Source of the DNA: Pectinophora gossypiella
Lineage: Eukaryota > Arthropoda > Insecta > Lepidoptera > Gelechiidae
Assembly: GCF_024362695.1 (NCBI RefSeq)
Contig: NC_065414.1
Span: 1,443,501 to 1,507,500, forward strand
DNA length: 64,000 nucleotides
Direction of reading: 5' to 3'
This document shows positions 40,366 through 51,776 of the stretch, piece by piece (position 1 is the first letter of the stretch; each line of letters starts with the position of its first letter). The notes under the pieces were generated by a model that was given only the letters and a program-made list of their open reading frames with translations, searched no databases and had not been told where the DNA came from. The position numbers and the translations under genes are program-made.

Positions 40366-40727
40366 ATTCCTGCAGACACCGCCTAATTTTATTTTAAGTT
40401 ATATCCGTCATTTTCATATCCGTCGAAAAGGAAAGGGACGGATGATTCACAGCTCTTAATTTTAGGAAGAATGAGTAAATGAATGAATAACCCGGGCGAA
40501 TCAAAAGGTACGTCGCTGGTATGCAATCCGTTTGACGTGCTGTCTACTTAACTGTGTCGGGTTATTGACGGATGTAAAATTTTTAGACGGTTGGTTTAGA
40601 TTTGTGCTTAAAATTGACGTGTGTTCCATAAATTTTATGCTTGTCGATTACCCGTCCCTTTCCTTTTCGGCGGATAAGAAAATGACAGATATAACTTAAA
40701 ATAAAATTAGATGGTATTTACAGGAAT
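40366..40727. mobile_element. MITE-like element with ~75 bp imperfect TIRs (complete copy)
   Basis: The left end ATTCCTGCAGACACCGCC and right end GGTATTTACAGGAAT are the outer parts of long inverse arms that include TTTTATTTTAAGTTATAT and GTCATTTTC. The centre has CCCGGGCGAATCAAAAGGTA. Copies at 8234 and 10280. Confidence 0.74.
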
Positions 40728-40814
40728 TAGCACCAATATACCTCTATATTATTTCTAACACAACATAAACTCACGACCATGACTACCACAGTTGATGAGA
40801 TCAATTGGCTACTT

Positions 40815-40885
40815 GACAGTTCATCATCATCATCAATTTAAGAGCCACGCTCTTGTCGGTGTAGCATTTAAAATACTCTCCATGC
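40815..40885 (-). mobile_element. Retroelement 3' end with (ATG)n tail
   Basis: CATCATCATCATCAATTTAA then GAGCCACGCTCTTGTCGGTG and CTCCATGCTACTTTTGC, the inverse of the end at 36837. Confidence 0.6.
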
Positions 40886-41296
40886 TACTTTTGCTTAACA
40901 GCAAGCTCTTGCTTTATTGTAGTTTTTTTTTTTACTTGACAATTGTAACAATTAAATTTGAAACATGTCGAATACGGAAGTTTATCATTTAATGATAATT
41001 ATCCAATAGTTTTTTTTTTCTATTAAGATCAGTTTTAAATATTTTGCTTTTACAAAATAAAAATGCGATTTTTTTATCTGTAGGTATATTACAAGACCCG
41101 AAACACAGGCCATGATTGAGCTTCGTGTAACGTCACATTTCACAAACTAAATAGAAACTATCTGTTAGGTTTCAAGTTATACTGTTTGGCAGTTTCTTTG
41201 TTAATTAAAATGTGACGTTACTGACCAAAATGTCACGTAACCAGCCATTTTCGCGCGAAATTTGAAATAAATGAATAAAAATAAATGGTTTTTTTT

Positions 41297-41510
41297 TCTA
41301 TCGATAGCGATAAGCGCTGATTGATGAAAATCGTCGACCACGCCGGCGGGGTCGGTATCGGGGTCCTGAAGTGTTTGGTGTCGCGAGCTGATTGGCTGCC
41401 TCTATGGCTAGAGTAATCGGGTCGTCGGGATCGTAGATTACGTCCTTCGGACGCCGATACTTTTCAGTACCATCTCTAAGGGGAATGTACCGTCCCTAAG
41501 CCTGGTTTTC
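41297..41510 (-). mobile_element. Jockey-type LINE, ORF2 end fragment
   Basis: GATAGCGATAAGCGCTGATT, CGTCGACCACGCCGGCGGGG and GACGCCGATACTTTTCAGTA match 27180-27350. The 3' UTR is missing here. Confidence 0.72.
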
Positions 41511-42261
41511 TTTCAAAACGCATAAATCTTTCGCCTTTTACAGTTGGCTCTACCATCATAGACGGACTAACGTTGATCTAACAAAAGCTCGATTTATAAG
41601 GTATACCAATAAATAGTTCACAAATCAAAGAATGTAAAATTACGAATTGCAGTGGGTACTATGACAAAATCGTGCCAAAGTGCACAGTTCAGATTTTATG
41701 CACAGATCACGAAGAAACGTCAATCTATTCAGATTTTTTTCTCGTTGTCGAAAGATTCCCTTTAACATTTTGTCGAATTGAATAGCCGAGAATTGAATCA
41801 TGCTGAAATATCTAGTTGAAAGAAAATAAAATTGATTTCGAAAAGTTACAAGAATTATTTTCTGTTACACGCCCAAAAAACCTTTTATCCAAAGTAGCTC
41901 TACTAAAATGTAAATTATCTGCAAAGTCCACTTTATTACTTAGAAACTTGGTTACGTCACAACTACCATCATCACTTTAACTTTACATAAGAACCTCTAA
42001 AATTCGAATGAATTAAACATAGCAAAAATAATAACTAATTAACAGAACATTCTCTCTAAAAAAATTGAGTCTAAAGCCCAGTGCACACAAGGCGATGTAA
42101 CACCATTGCGTAAAAACGTCACTGTATGTTACCAGCTTGATAATCATACGGGAAGTGAGGTTCCGATCCCGGGTACCGGACTTGCGCCCAATTTGTCTTA
42201 AGTCATACCCTGGAAATATGATTGGCCACCTGATACCACACGATTAATTTATAACAAACAT

Positions 42262-42427
42262 TATAGAAGTAAAAATTGAAGAGAAGAGAGGAAGTGGTAG
42301 ACCTAGAAGAACATTTATGAAACAAATAAAAGAGAAGGTGCAGGTCGTGTCGTATCGGGAGGTGAAGGTTTTGGCGGGAAGAACAGAGGAATGGCGATTA
42401 CTCCACCGACAAAAGCGCAGCTCTTAA

Positions 42428-42428
<1 letters not shown>
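42262..42428 (+). pseudogene. LINE ORF2 C-terminus
   Basis: The frame reads EEKRGSGRPRRTFMKQIKEK, VQVVSYREVKVLAGRTEEW and ends LLHRQKRSS then a stop. GRPRRTFxxQIKEK is a LINE tail motif. A (GA)n tract follows directly. The minus-strand copy is at 13985. Confidence 0.75.

Positions 42429-42478
<50 letters not shown>
42429..42478. repeat. (GA)n microsatellite
   Basis: About 24 GA repeats directly after the LINE stop codon region, so probably the element's own 3' tail, expanded. Confidence 0.92.
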
Positions 42479-42482
<4 letters not shown>

Positions 42483-42584
42483 CCCTAGACACTTCATCGT
42501 CGACACCATGGTATAAGAAAACCAGTTATGCTCAAAACTGACAGCTATCATTTCAAGGTTAGCCCAGCTGACGTCATCCCGCCC

Positions 42585-42798
42585 AGTACAGGCTGATCAC
42601 CTGATTGTCCAAAAAGTAAGATGATCCGTGCATCGGAAAGCACGTTAAACCGTTGGTCCCGGTTACTACTACTGATGTAATTAGTAGTCGTTACATGAGC
42701 TACGTCAGGGGCCTTTGGCGGCTCAATAATAACCCTGACACCAGGGTTGATGAGGTTGGTAGTTCACCTCACAACCCACACGATAGAAGAAGAAGAAG
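42585..42798 (+). mobile_element. SINE family 1, headless, tail type A
   Basis: GGCTGATCACCTGATTGTCC, GTAAGATGATCCGTGCATCG, CGTTACATGAGCTACGTCAG and CCTGACACCAGGGTTGATGA; ends with a (GAA)n tail near 42787. Confidence 0.7.
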
Positions 42799-43742
42799 AC
42801 TAGGCCTATTGGAAATAAAGTCGCGGGTTTGTTATCTCGCCCGGAACGCCCCCGGTGCCGCATCTGTCTGACGGAGGCTTTATTTTTACTCGTCTCTAAA
42901 ACTAAGATCATAAGTTCGAAGAGTCACGGTCTAGTAACTACAAATTACAATATTATTTTCACTTTTTCGTTATTTAAACTACATTTATACGCAGTAAAGT
43001 AAATCTTCAAATTATAAAGCGAAAGTAAAACCATTTATTTGCAATTCTAAATTTAATTTGAATTTTTTTTACGAATTGTTTTTTTTATTACACATTCGTA
43101 TAAAAGGGATGCCATTGTTATGTAGAAAGGTACTTTTACGAGTTTTACGAATATACTTATACGAAAGTGAAATTCTCGTACTGTTTCAATGGTATAATTG
43201 ATTAAAGTTTATATTATCTTAGTAATATTTTCGAATACAAATTATGTACGTACTTAGTCAGTCAAATTTTATCTCTTACGTCCATCTCTTGAATTAGATG
43301 AGCGACTTTCCATGCTACGTTCTCCAAAAACATTACAGATGGCGCTGTGACGATTTCTATATTTTCATGGATAACAGATATGTATGCATCTTTTATCTTT
43401 GTTTTTAAAACCAGCCCAATACATGTTAGGTCACATACCTCCGAAACGCATTTCCTACTGGTCTGTAGTACTCTCGGGGTAAAATTAAGTAAGTTAAGTA
43501 CTACATATAGATTATGGTTATGTAGTTATTACTTGTATAATATTTACTCCAGTAATCATCCCGAGTATTAGATTCCCGCCAAAACTTCTTGTGCAAACTC
43601 GCGTGTCAGCTCAAAAACAATTTCCGGTGGTAATGACGTTCGATTTTCAAATCCAATTATTATCTTTTTAAATTAGTAGACTTGTAAACAGCCAGCACTA
43701 TTCAGAGGCGGAGGACAGGAGCCCTAGTACGGCTTTGAAATA

Positions 43743-45038
43743 CGAGGGGAGGTCAAAAAGTTCGCGGAATGGAGGGGTTGGAGGGGGTTGGTTTGCTCGT
43801 ACAGGTAGCCGCTAGTTGCACACCTCATTAACAGTATATGTACCAAGTTTGAAGCAAATCGGGTCATTAACGTTTGAACTATCGACCAGCAAACAAGTGA
43901 ATCGGGAAGAACTCAGCGAATATGGAGAAAATTGAACACCGCGCCGTCATTAAGTTCCTCACCAAGCAAGGAAAATCCGCTCAGACGATTTTTCAAGAGC
44001 TGTTAGCAGTTTACGCGGACTCTGCCCCTGGTAAAACCATGGTTTACAAGTGGCATAGTCTTTTCAAGCAAGGAAGAGAGTCGATTGAAGATGACCCCCG
44101 CTCCGGACGGCCCATTGAGGCCACAACACCGGAAATCATCGAAAAAGTAGAGAAACTTGTATTAGAAGATACCCGCTTGAAGAAGAAGCAGCTTGCAGCA
44201 ATGGTCGGTGTATCCGAAACAAGTATTTTAAATATCCTACATCAACATCTTGGGATGACTAAGGTCAGGGCAAGATGGGTTCCAAGAATGCTCACGCCAC
44301 TTCAAAAAAGCGAGCGTGTCGAGTGTTCTGGCCAGTTTTTAGAGCTCTGTGGAGAGAATAAGGAAGAAGTTATGGCCCGGATTGTTACTGGAGATGAAAC
44401 CTGGGTTCACCACTATGAACCTGAGTCGAAGCAAGAGTCGATGCAGTGGCATAAAAAAGGCACACCTCCTCCAAAGAAGTTTAAGGTGTCACAATCGGCC
44501 GGAAAGATCATGGCCACTATTTTTTGGGATACAGAAGGTATTTTGCTGATTGATTATAAAGATCGTGGTGTGACTATAACGGGACATTACTACGCTTCTT
44601 TACTGGATAGATTGAAAGAGGCTATCAAGGAAAAAAGAAGAGGAAAGCTGTCAAGAGGTGTGCTCCTTTTGCACGACAACGCACCCGTCCACACGTGCCA
44701 TGTTGCGACGGCTGCCATTCACCGATGCGGGTTCGAAAAATTAAACCACCCGCCTTACAGTCCAGACTTGGCCCCCCAGCGATTATTATTTGTTCCCAAA
44801 AATGAAAAAGGAACTGCGTGGACGAAAATTTGGCGATGATGAAGAAGTCAAGTCTGCAATTTCGGCCTATTTTGACAGCAAAGAGAAATCTTTTTTTTAT
44901 GATGGAATAAACAAATTATTTGATAGATCCGGAAAATGTGTTAAGGTTAAGGGAGAATATATTGAAAAGGAAAAATAGTTTCGTGTTTAATTTCGACCCC
45001 CTTCCCCGTCATTCCGCGAACTTTTTGACCTCCCCTCG
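43743..45038 (+). mobile_element. Mariner-family transposon (complete ends, 1,296 bp)
   Basis: Perfect 29 bp terminal inverted repeats (43743-43771 and 45010-45038, starting CGAGGGGAGGTCAAAAAGTT) are flanked by TA on both sides (43741-43742, 45039-45040), the mariner target duplication. It contains one transposase frame with a single frameshift. It sits inside an older retroelement 3' end: GGAGCCCTAGTACGGCTTTG on the left continues as GTCCCACGCGCGTCAGACAG on the right. Confidence 0.94.
43922..44978 (+). pseudogene. Mariner transposase, DD34D type, one frameshift
   Basis: Transposase that would bind the TIRs and cut and paste the element. It has an N-terminal HTH region (KGKSAQTIF-like, VYKWHSLFKQGRES), the linker DDPRSGRP, and the catalytic domain with TGDETW (D158) and HDNAPVH (D252). 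In the six-C run at 44772-44777 one extra C shifts the frame just before the third Asp. The first frame ends near 44839, and the normal C-terminus (FPKMKKELRG onward) continues in the next frame to 44978. If the shift is ignored, D2 and D3 are 34 residues apart. It is likely inactive, unless the extra C is a sequencing error. Confidence 0.92.
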
Positions 45039-45040
45039 TA

Positions 45041-45172
45041 GTCCCACGCGCGTCAGACAGAGTACTGCGGGGAGGAAGGCAAGAGGGAAGTCCTATTTTT
45101 CCCTATAAAAGTAGCGTAGATAATGTGGCTCTTAACTCCACACCGACAAGAACGTGGCTCTTAAATTAATGA
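45041..45172 (+). mobile_element. Retroelement 3' end split by the mariner
   Basis: AGAGTACTGCGGGGAGGAAG, GCAAGAGGGAAGTCC and ACACCGACAAGAACGTGGCT match 36837 and end TTAATGATGA. The part to the left of the mariner is at about 43700-43740. Confidence 0.62.
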
Positions 45173-45649
45173 TGAGACTTGTAAAATTAAAATCAGAAAC
45201 GTATGTTTTTGATCTAAAAGTGACTTTGACGCATGAGTAATGTCGTTCAGTACAAATTGATAAAGTACAAAATAGTGGGCGTATAACTATCACGTTTCAT
45301 TTGTCTGCTGGACGTCGCGTTAATTACCCGTAATCATGATGTGACGTCATTTGGAATATGTCGTCGATGACGTCATAGAGGTTATGTCGAAGTTGGTTGG
45401 AAAAAAATAAAAAACGTTCCAATTTTAAACTTATCTACTGGAGTGGGACACACTGTGATTTAAAAAAAAAGTTGCTTATCACTTAAAGTATGTCCTCGAA
45501 ATCTACTATTGGTTATTGTAGATTTAAATGATTTTTGTTTTTATGGCACACAGCCTTGCTTAGGGAAACTTACAAAGAGAACTTACAGCTCTAATCTTGG
45601 CATCGGCTTAATGACGATACATAGATCTAAATAATTTCGCTTGAACAGG

Positions 45650-45735
45650 AGGACGCGGTGGTGTAATGGTTAACACGCTCGTCCCGGCTTGACAAGAGCT
45701 GTGAGTTCAAGTCCCGCCCAAATGAGTTCTTTTTT
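45650..45735 (+). mobile_element. tRNA-derived SINE head, family 3
   Basis: Box A TGGTGTAATGG and box B AGTTCAAGTCC are intact and 40-45 bp apart. Relatives at 51594 (plus) and 61985 (minus) share CCCGGCTTG(A/T)CAAG. I call it a SINE rather than a tRNA because several diverged copies exist and I found no clean acceptor stem. Confidence 0.6.
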
Positions 45736-45754
45736 TTTTTCATTTAAATTTTGT

Positions 45755-45890
45755 CTTTTGTAGATTTGCCGCATATGGCATTGACTACTTGGCCGGACTT
45801 ATGAGCCGAGGGCTCTCACCCGGTATAAAATTTAAGACTGGGTACGAACCTCGAATAAGAGCGTCGTTTGAAAGGATTATATTTGTAAAG
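45755..45890 (-). mobile_element. Jockey-type LINE 3' end, diverged
   Basis: TTGTAGATTTGCCGCATATG, GACTACTTGGCCGGACTTAT and GAGGGCTCTCACCCGGTATA. It directly follows the family 3 SINE segment. Confidence 0.65.
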
Positions 45891-46159
45891 TATATAATAG
45901 TATATACATAAACATACACGTTTAGGCACGTTAAAAAAAGTACAATAACCAAACCAAACTTATTAGTAAATTCAAACGACTATAACTAACTATACTACTG
46001 ACCACAGTACAAAGCAGCGCAGCCGCAGAAATCTACAGAGAGGGAAAGTGATGGATCGTACAGTACAGAAATCTGCGGCTTTCGACGACTTTACACAATA
46101 GAAACATTATACTTTACTCAAATATGACTATAGACATAGAATGAATCGTCATCTCCCTA

Positions 46160-46345
46160 GCATTATCTCGTTTTTCACAGGATCCGCTTAATGAACCTGA
46201 AGATTTGACAGGTCCAGCTTTTTACAGAAGCTACTACCAGTCTGACCTTCCAACCCGCAAAGGACAAACGGCGGATTTTCTTTCGATTTTTTTTTTCTTT
46301 TTTGACGTGACTTTGCCGCAAATGGCATTAACTAATTCACTGGAC
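46160..46345. mobile_element. SINE family 2 fragment joined to a LINE 3' end
   Basis: About 46160-46280 (minus) carries GATCCGCTTAATGAACCTGA and CTGACCTTCCAACCCGC. About 46296-46345 has TTTTTTGACGTGACTTTGCC, the end of the Jockey-type LINE. Confidence 0.55.
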
Positions 46346-46999
46346 ACTCTCATCCGCCTAAAACTACTGCAGTTTCTCACAACCTGTATAGTCGGGGAAA
46401 AGAAGCTGCTTTAAAAACCTCGGCACAAGGTCCTAGACGTTCTTTAAAAAAAACATAAACTTACTATTTAGTGGTAGTGGACAGTAAAACTTGTAACTTT
46501 AAGTACATTGATCATACAAAAGTTGATGCAGTGCTACAGGAAAACGGATAGAGGAATATTGTTATAAAACCGATAAATAGTAATATTTTGGTGTATTATT
46601 TTCGCAAACTAACAAAAATTTAGGGTCCGAATACGAGAAGTACCATATTTCAGACCCTCAATTTTGATCAATTCTACATTTGTAGTGGTGCAGATTACAG
46701 TGTATTTGCTGAGCGTGTAGAGGTGTCAATGTTAGTTTGTGTGCGTGATAGTTTTTTTTTTTCTAAAGGCTTTGACTACTTGACAAGTGTAATAGAATGT
46801 CAGTGACAATTTATAAAGAGATTTTGTATGAAGAGAATAAATATAAATAAAAAATAAAAATACTACAATCTGAGAAAAGGAATATTGGAAAAATATTTTT
46901 GTAATAACGTATCTTATTTAAACATTTTTAAATAATGGGTAAATACCGTGTTTTAAAAGAGGACATATATTATAAAAAAAAATCAATACATAAAATGAA

Positions 47000-48355
47000 A
47001 TGGCTGTATGGGCATAGTTCCCTTTGCCTTATCCTTCGGGGAAAACCAAATCAAAAAAGAAGTTGTTGCATTTGCCGGCCTAAATAGTAGTCATTTATAA
47101 TTAATTGTTTTTCCATCCAACATACAGATTTATTTATATTCTCTTTGCCGCGGACTTTTTGGTGGGACCGGGAACGGGAAGGTTGCTTTCTTCATTGAAT
47201 AATCTAAATAATCAATACGAAGTGGTGTTTTGTGGTTAATGATCACATTAGTCGGAAAACATTCCCGATAGTATTATTAAATCGGAATATTCAATAAACA
47301 AAGTGTACCTATCTATTTTCGCTTTGCGCCAACAAGCCGCTTACTTCGTTTGGGGTTCGGAGTAGGAGTCTGCTCCAAGGGTGGGGTGGGGGCTTAGGTT
47401 TCATCATTTCATTAATCATCATCAAGAAAAAAAAACACAAGACATGGCTGTATGTTCATAGTTCCCTTTGCCTTGCCCTTTGGGAAAAAAAATAAGATAA
47501 ATTTTGAAATTCTTATGTATAAGGCTTTTCGGCGGGAGACGGGAACGGGACAGTTGCTTTCTTCGTTGAGTAATCTAAATAATTAATACGAAGTGGTGTT
47601 TTGTGGTTAATGATCGCATTAAGTTAGTCAGAAGACATTCGCGAGTGTTATTATATTGGAGTATTCAATGAACAAAGTGTATCTGCCTATTTTCGCTTCG
47701 TGCCGGGAAGCCGCTTCATAACTCAAAAGTTTATGCGGACTTTTGAGTTAATTCGTTTGGGGTTCGGAGTAGGAGTCTACTCCGAGGGTGGGGGCTTAGG
47801 TTTCATCATCATCATCCATCACCTTTCATCATTTCATTAATCATCAAGAAAAAAAATACGTAAGACATGGCTGTATGGGCATAGTTCCCTTTGCCTTACC
47901 CTTCGGGGAAAACCAAACCAAAAAAAAAAAAATTCTTATGTATAATAAACAAACAGGCTTTTTGGCGGGAGGCGGGAACGGGACAGTTGCTTTCTTCATT
48001 GAATAATCTAAATAATTAATACGAAGTGGTGTTTTGTGGTTAATGATCGCATTAAGTTAGTCGGAAGACATTCGCGAGTGTTATTATATTGGAGTATTCA
48101 ATAAACAAAGTGTATCTGCCTATTTTCGCTTCGTGTCAGGAAGCCGCTTCATAACTCAAAAGTTTATGCGGACTTTTGAGTTAATTCGTTTGGGGTTCGG
48201 AGTAGGAGTCTACTCCGAGGGTGGGGGCTTAGGTTTCATCATCATCACCTTTCATCATTTCATTAATCATCAAGAAAAAAAATACGTCAGACATGGCTGT
48301 ATGGGCATAGTTCCCTTTGCCTTACCCTTCGGGGAAAACCAAACCAAAAAAAAAA
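47000..48355. repeat. Tandem repeat, ~425 bp unit, about 3.2 copies
   Basis: The marker ATGGCTGTATG followed by CATAGTTCCCTTTGCCTT recurs at about 47000, 47443, 47867 and 48293. Units also share GTTGCTTTCTTCATTGAATA, AAGTGGTGTTTTGTGGTTAA and GGGGTTCGGAGTAGGAGTCT. Units 2 and 3 are nearly identical and both hold a 30 bp hairpin insert (47720-47749, 48153-48182) that unit 1 lacks. Short ORFs here have no recognisable domain. Confidence 0.85.
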
Positions 48356-50490
48356 AATAAACAAACATCACAGACATCATGACAGATCTAATACTAAATA
48401 AAATCTTTTTTCTTTTTTCTATTTGACTTATTTATGAATTTTAATCAAGAAAACGTGATAATAAGTTCGACAGCAACCAGTTCAGGTCCCCGAAACAGCC
48501 CATTTCAGGCCGCGTATATATGGAAATACTACTTCAATACGTCCCAGCCTCGTCTTTTTTTAACGTCCTCGTTATAAAAAGACGTCCTAACCTGAACTAA
48601 CTAACCTAACAATAAACACCACACGTAAATATATGTCCAGAAATGCGCTGTGAGTCGTCTGGACTGGGCGCGAAAACAACATAGAATTCGATTAGGTGCT
48701 AAGTGTCCCGCATGCTATCACCAGCTGTCACTGAAATACGTATGAAGTCCCGCGGATTTTATTGGAACTAAATGACAAGTCATAATAATTATATGCGGAT
48801 ACTGCGACATCAGCGCCGTGCTTGCGGGACGTCCTGAAGCGCTATTACATCTTTCAAACGCGATGCGACAAAGTTTGAACCTACGCAATTTAGGAAAAAT
48901 CTACCTTATTATTACTGTACTGTGATCGTTATTTGTAAAATCATACAATACATATACACAATTCTTTATACACAATATAATTATTATGACATATTGTGGA
49001 CTTTTCGGTATACCTACAAAAAAGTAACAATTCAACCATACGTTGTTTTGTTATATCTCAATGGGCTCAGGCAGCGTTTTCGCCGAAAGCTCCAAGTCGG
49101 CTATATTTGTAACGATAATTATGTTTGACATTCATCATCATTTTTGAACCATTTTATACAAAAAAAATACTTGTATAAATTATAAACCCTAAAGCACGCC
49201 CATGAATCACTCTACTCATTGGTGAAAACCGTATGAAAATCCGTTCAGTAGTTTTTTAGTTAGCCGCATGTTCACTGATGCGATTAATGCCTGTTAGAAT
49301 TTTACAAAATAAAAAATACGGAAATTACGGAAGGTACTTTAGTGCAAAGTAAATTATTGTATACTTAATTATAATATTATTGGTAAAAGTGATAATTTTT
49401 GAAAATTCCGTAACAAATAGACGGGTTCGCCAAATTCAATTGTAAAAAAAAATACAAAAAGTAAAAACAATTAAAACATGCAGTTGGGTTTGAACCGTGA
49501 ACCTTAAGAATGGCGGCTACTGCTTTACCAAATGCGCCATTTAGAAGTTAGAAGTAGACTTCAAATTATGCATCTCTTTTAATAGCTAACCTAGTTCGCA
49601 TGTGTGTGTGACAGCTTCGTGTTTGTACACAAATTGAAATGACACCAACTTTTGATGCAATGTTTCAATATGATATCTTCAGTAAATACTTCAAAATTGT
49701 AGCTTAACTTAAAGATAATGTATGTAAGATTTCGCCACCTAACATTTCACTGGGTCAGAACTCAACACTAAACGAATAAATGGAAAAAAATACGAAAACT
49801 GCAGAAGTAACGCCATCTACTGACGCAGCGTTACCTAGCTGACTGAAACACATCACCTTAAGTAAAACTTGTAACTTTAAGTATATTGAATTAAGTATAT
49901 TGGTTTGCATCTGATGTATTGGTTATTTGAAAACAAATTAATTGAATTGAATTGGACTTTTTTCGATATCTCCGTAATCGTTTGTATGTTTATATGTATG
50001 TATATGTCTATTCCTGTGCCCAGTAACGTGTTACAGTGATCTCTATTGGTTGCATAACAACACAAACCGTCGCGTCGTTTCCTTATTAGTCGCAGTTGTT
50101 AGTTGTTAGTAGGAGTCTCGAGGCGGTTTGTACTTTCCCTTCGTCTGTCGTTTTGTCTGCCTTGTTCCATGTCGCCTTTGTGTGGGTTGATGGAATTTGT
50201 TGATAGACAAACAGATAACTTACAACCATAATCGACCCTTTATACCTAAGAGCGAGATAATTAACTTCATATCCAAATAATGTCATCTTAGTGAAGACCA
50301 TAAAAGAGAATTTTTGAAAAATCACATTTGTAGGTATGTGATTTTTGTTAATAAAACCTCGCAATAAACAAGCTAGTTTCATTCGAGGTAAAAATTTGTG
50401 TTTTTTTTTACGTAGATTGAAATTGAGGTTTTGTTTGAGAAAATCACATCAAGCGTAGTTTTTTTTTTTTAAGAACGTCTAGGGCCCTAG
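48356..50490. other. Unassigned interval
   Basis: No supported gene. A tRNA-like segment on the minus strand at about 49487-49555 (TTTGGTAAAGCAGTAG and CGGTTCAAACCC) is probably a SINE remnant. A run CTAACCTGAACTAACTAACC-like near 48590 is reminiscent of telomere repeats but irregular. Confidence 0.4.
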
Positions 50491-50567
50491 TGTGCCGATG
50501 GTGTTCTTAAAGCGGTTCTTACAGGTTGGGAGAAGCTGCAATAGTTTTAGGCGGATGAGACGTTCGC

Positions 50568-50742
50568 CATTTACTGCTGGGCACAGGCCTCCTCTCAATC
50601 AACCGGAGAGGGTATGGAGCATACTCCACCACGCTGCTCCACTGCGGGTTGGTGGAGGTGTTTTTACGGCTAATAGCCGGGACCAACGGCTTAACGTGCC
50701 CTCCGAAGCACGGAATCAACTTACTTTTTCGGACAATCAGGT
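50568..50742 (-). mobile_element. SINE family 1, tail type B, interrupted
   Basis: GCTGGGCACAGGCCTCCTCT, GTATGGAGCATACTCCACCA and CGGCTAATAGCCGGGACCAA, up to TTTTTCGGACAATCAGG, where the palindromic element starts. The head is missing beyond that point. Confidence 0.7.
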
Positions 50743-50879
50743 TTCACCACCACGGGGGTTTTTACCACGACTGAATAAATATATTTTATTAAAATATATT
50801 TATTCAGTCGTGGTATAATATTTTATTAAAATATATTTATTCAGTCGTGGTAAAAACCCCCGTGGTGGTGAAACCTGAT
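50736..50879. mobile_element. 144 bp palindromic foldback element
   Basis: From ATCAGGTTTCACCACCACGG inward, the sequence pairs exactly with the right side ending GTGGTGGTGAAACCTGAT. The centre has an extra copy of TTAAAATATATTTATTCAGT. It has no coding potential and sits at the broken edge of a SINE. Confidence 0.82.
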
Positions 50880-50954
50880 CCATTCTATCAAAACCAATCA
50901 TATCATAACCAATTCCTTGACTTCCCTATAAGACACGACGTTAACCTTTTTTTT

Positions 50955-51160
50955 CTTTAGGTTAGGTCACATACTTCCGAAAATGCATTTCTCGGGAATT
51001 TGGATTTCCTCGCGATGTTTTCCTTCACCGCCGAGCACGTGATAATCATTTATGATCCAAACATGAATTCGAAAACTGTCGTGCTGTGATTTGAACCGGC
51101 GACCTAACAGTGAGGAGTCAAGCGTTCTTTCAACTGGCCTACCACGGATGTAATATAAAA
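50955..51160 (-). mobile_element. SINE family 2, 5' part
   Basis: GGTTAGGTCACATACTTCCG, ATGCATTTCTCGGGAAT, CCGAGCACGTGATAATCATT and the inverse tRNA-like segment GTGATTTGAACCGGCGACC. Confidence 0.64.
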
Positions 51161-51429
51161 TACCTACAAATACAAATAGCTCAAAAGCAAAGCAGCATAT
51201 ACACGACACTTTTAATAAACGTTTTTATAACCATATTCATAATATTTTATGCAGACGACACGACATTTGATAAGCCTGCATGTTGTGTGTTTTACATCAT
51301 AAAACAATTTTATGCCTACGCTGTATATGACTTCAAATTACAAATTAATTAAATATGGCGGTGACAGCGATTCCCCGAACGGCGATTCCCGCTACGTACA
51401 TTTGCTTGTACTAGTTCACCCAATTTAGA

Positions 51430-51515
51430 CATAAAAATGCTGCACCTGTCAAATCTTTAGGTTAGATAAGCGGACCCCGTGAAAGACGGGATCATGCTAG
51501 GGAGATGATGATGTT
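51430..51515 (+). mobile_element. SINE family 2 tail fragment
   Basis: CCTGTCAAATCTTTAGGTTA, TAAGCGGACCCCGTGAAAGA and GCTAGGGAGATGATGATG. Confidence 0.58.
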
Positions 51516-51589
51516 TTCGAATTCACACTTGGATCACAACTCCTTGTGATCAATTCGGACTAATAGGAAAAAAATAGGTCATGTCGTCC

Positions 51590-51675
51590 GATTGGTACCT
51601 AATGGTGTATTGGTTAAAACTCCCGACCCGGCTTGTCAAGGGCTGCGGGTTCAATACCCATCTGAGTCAGACTTT
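51590..51675 (+). mobile_element. tRNA-derived SINE head, family 3
   Basis: Box A TGGTGTATTGG and a box B-like GGGTTCAATACCC; CCGACCCGGCTTGTCAAGG links it to the copy at 45650. Confidence 0.58.
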
Positions 51676-51776
51676 TTCGATTTAATTTTCTGTGTATACT
51701 TACTACAGTTTTAAATGAAAATGTAATTTCCCCTATTCATTCATTTTTAATTGTTGGTATAAGTTTTAAGTGTTGG

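Noticed and set aside
45655..45725. tRNA gene with anticodon-like loop
   Set aside because: No clean acceptor stem, and relatives at 51594 and 61985 are equally diverged. Treated as a SINE head.
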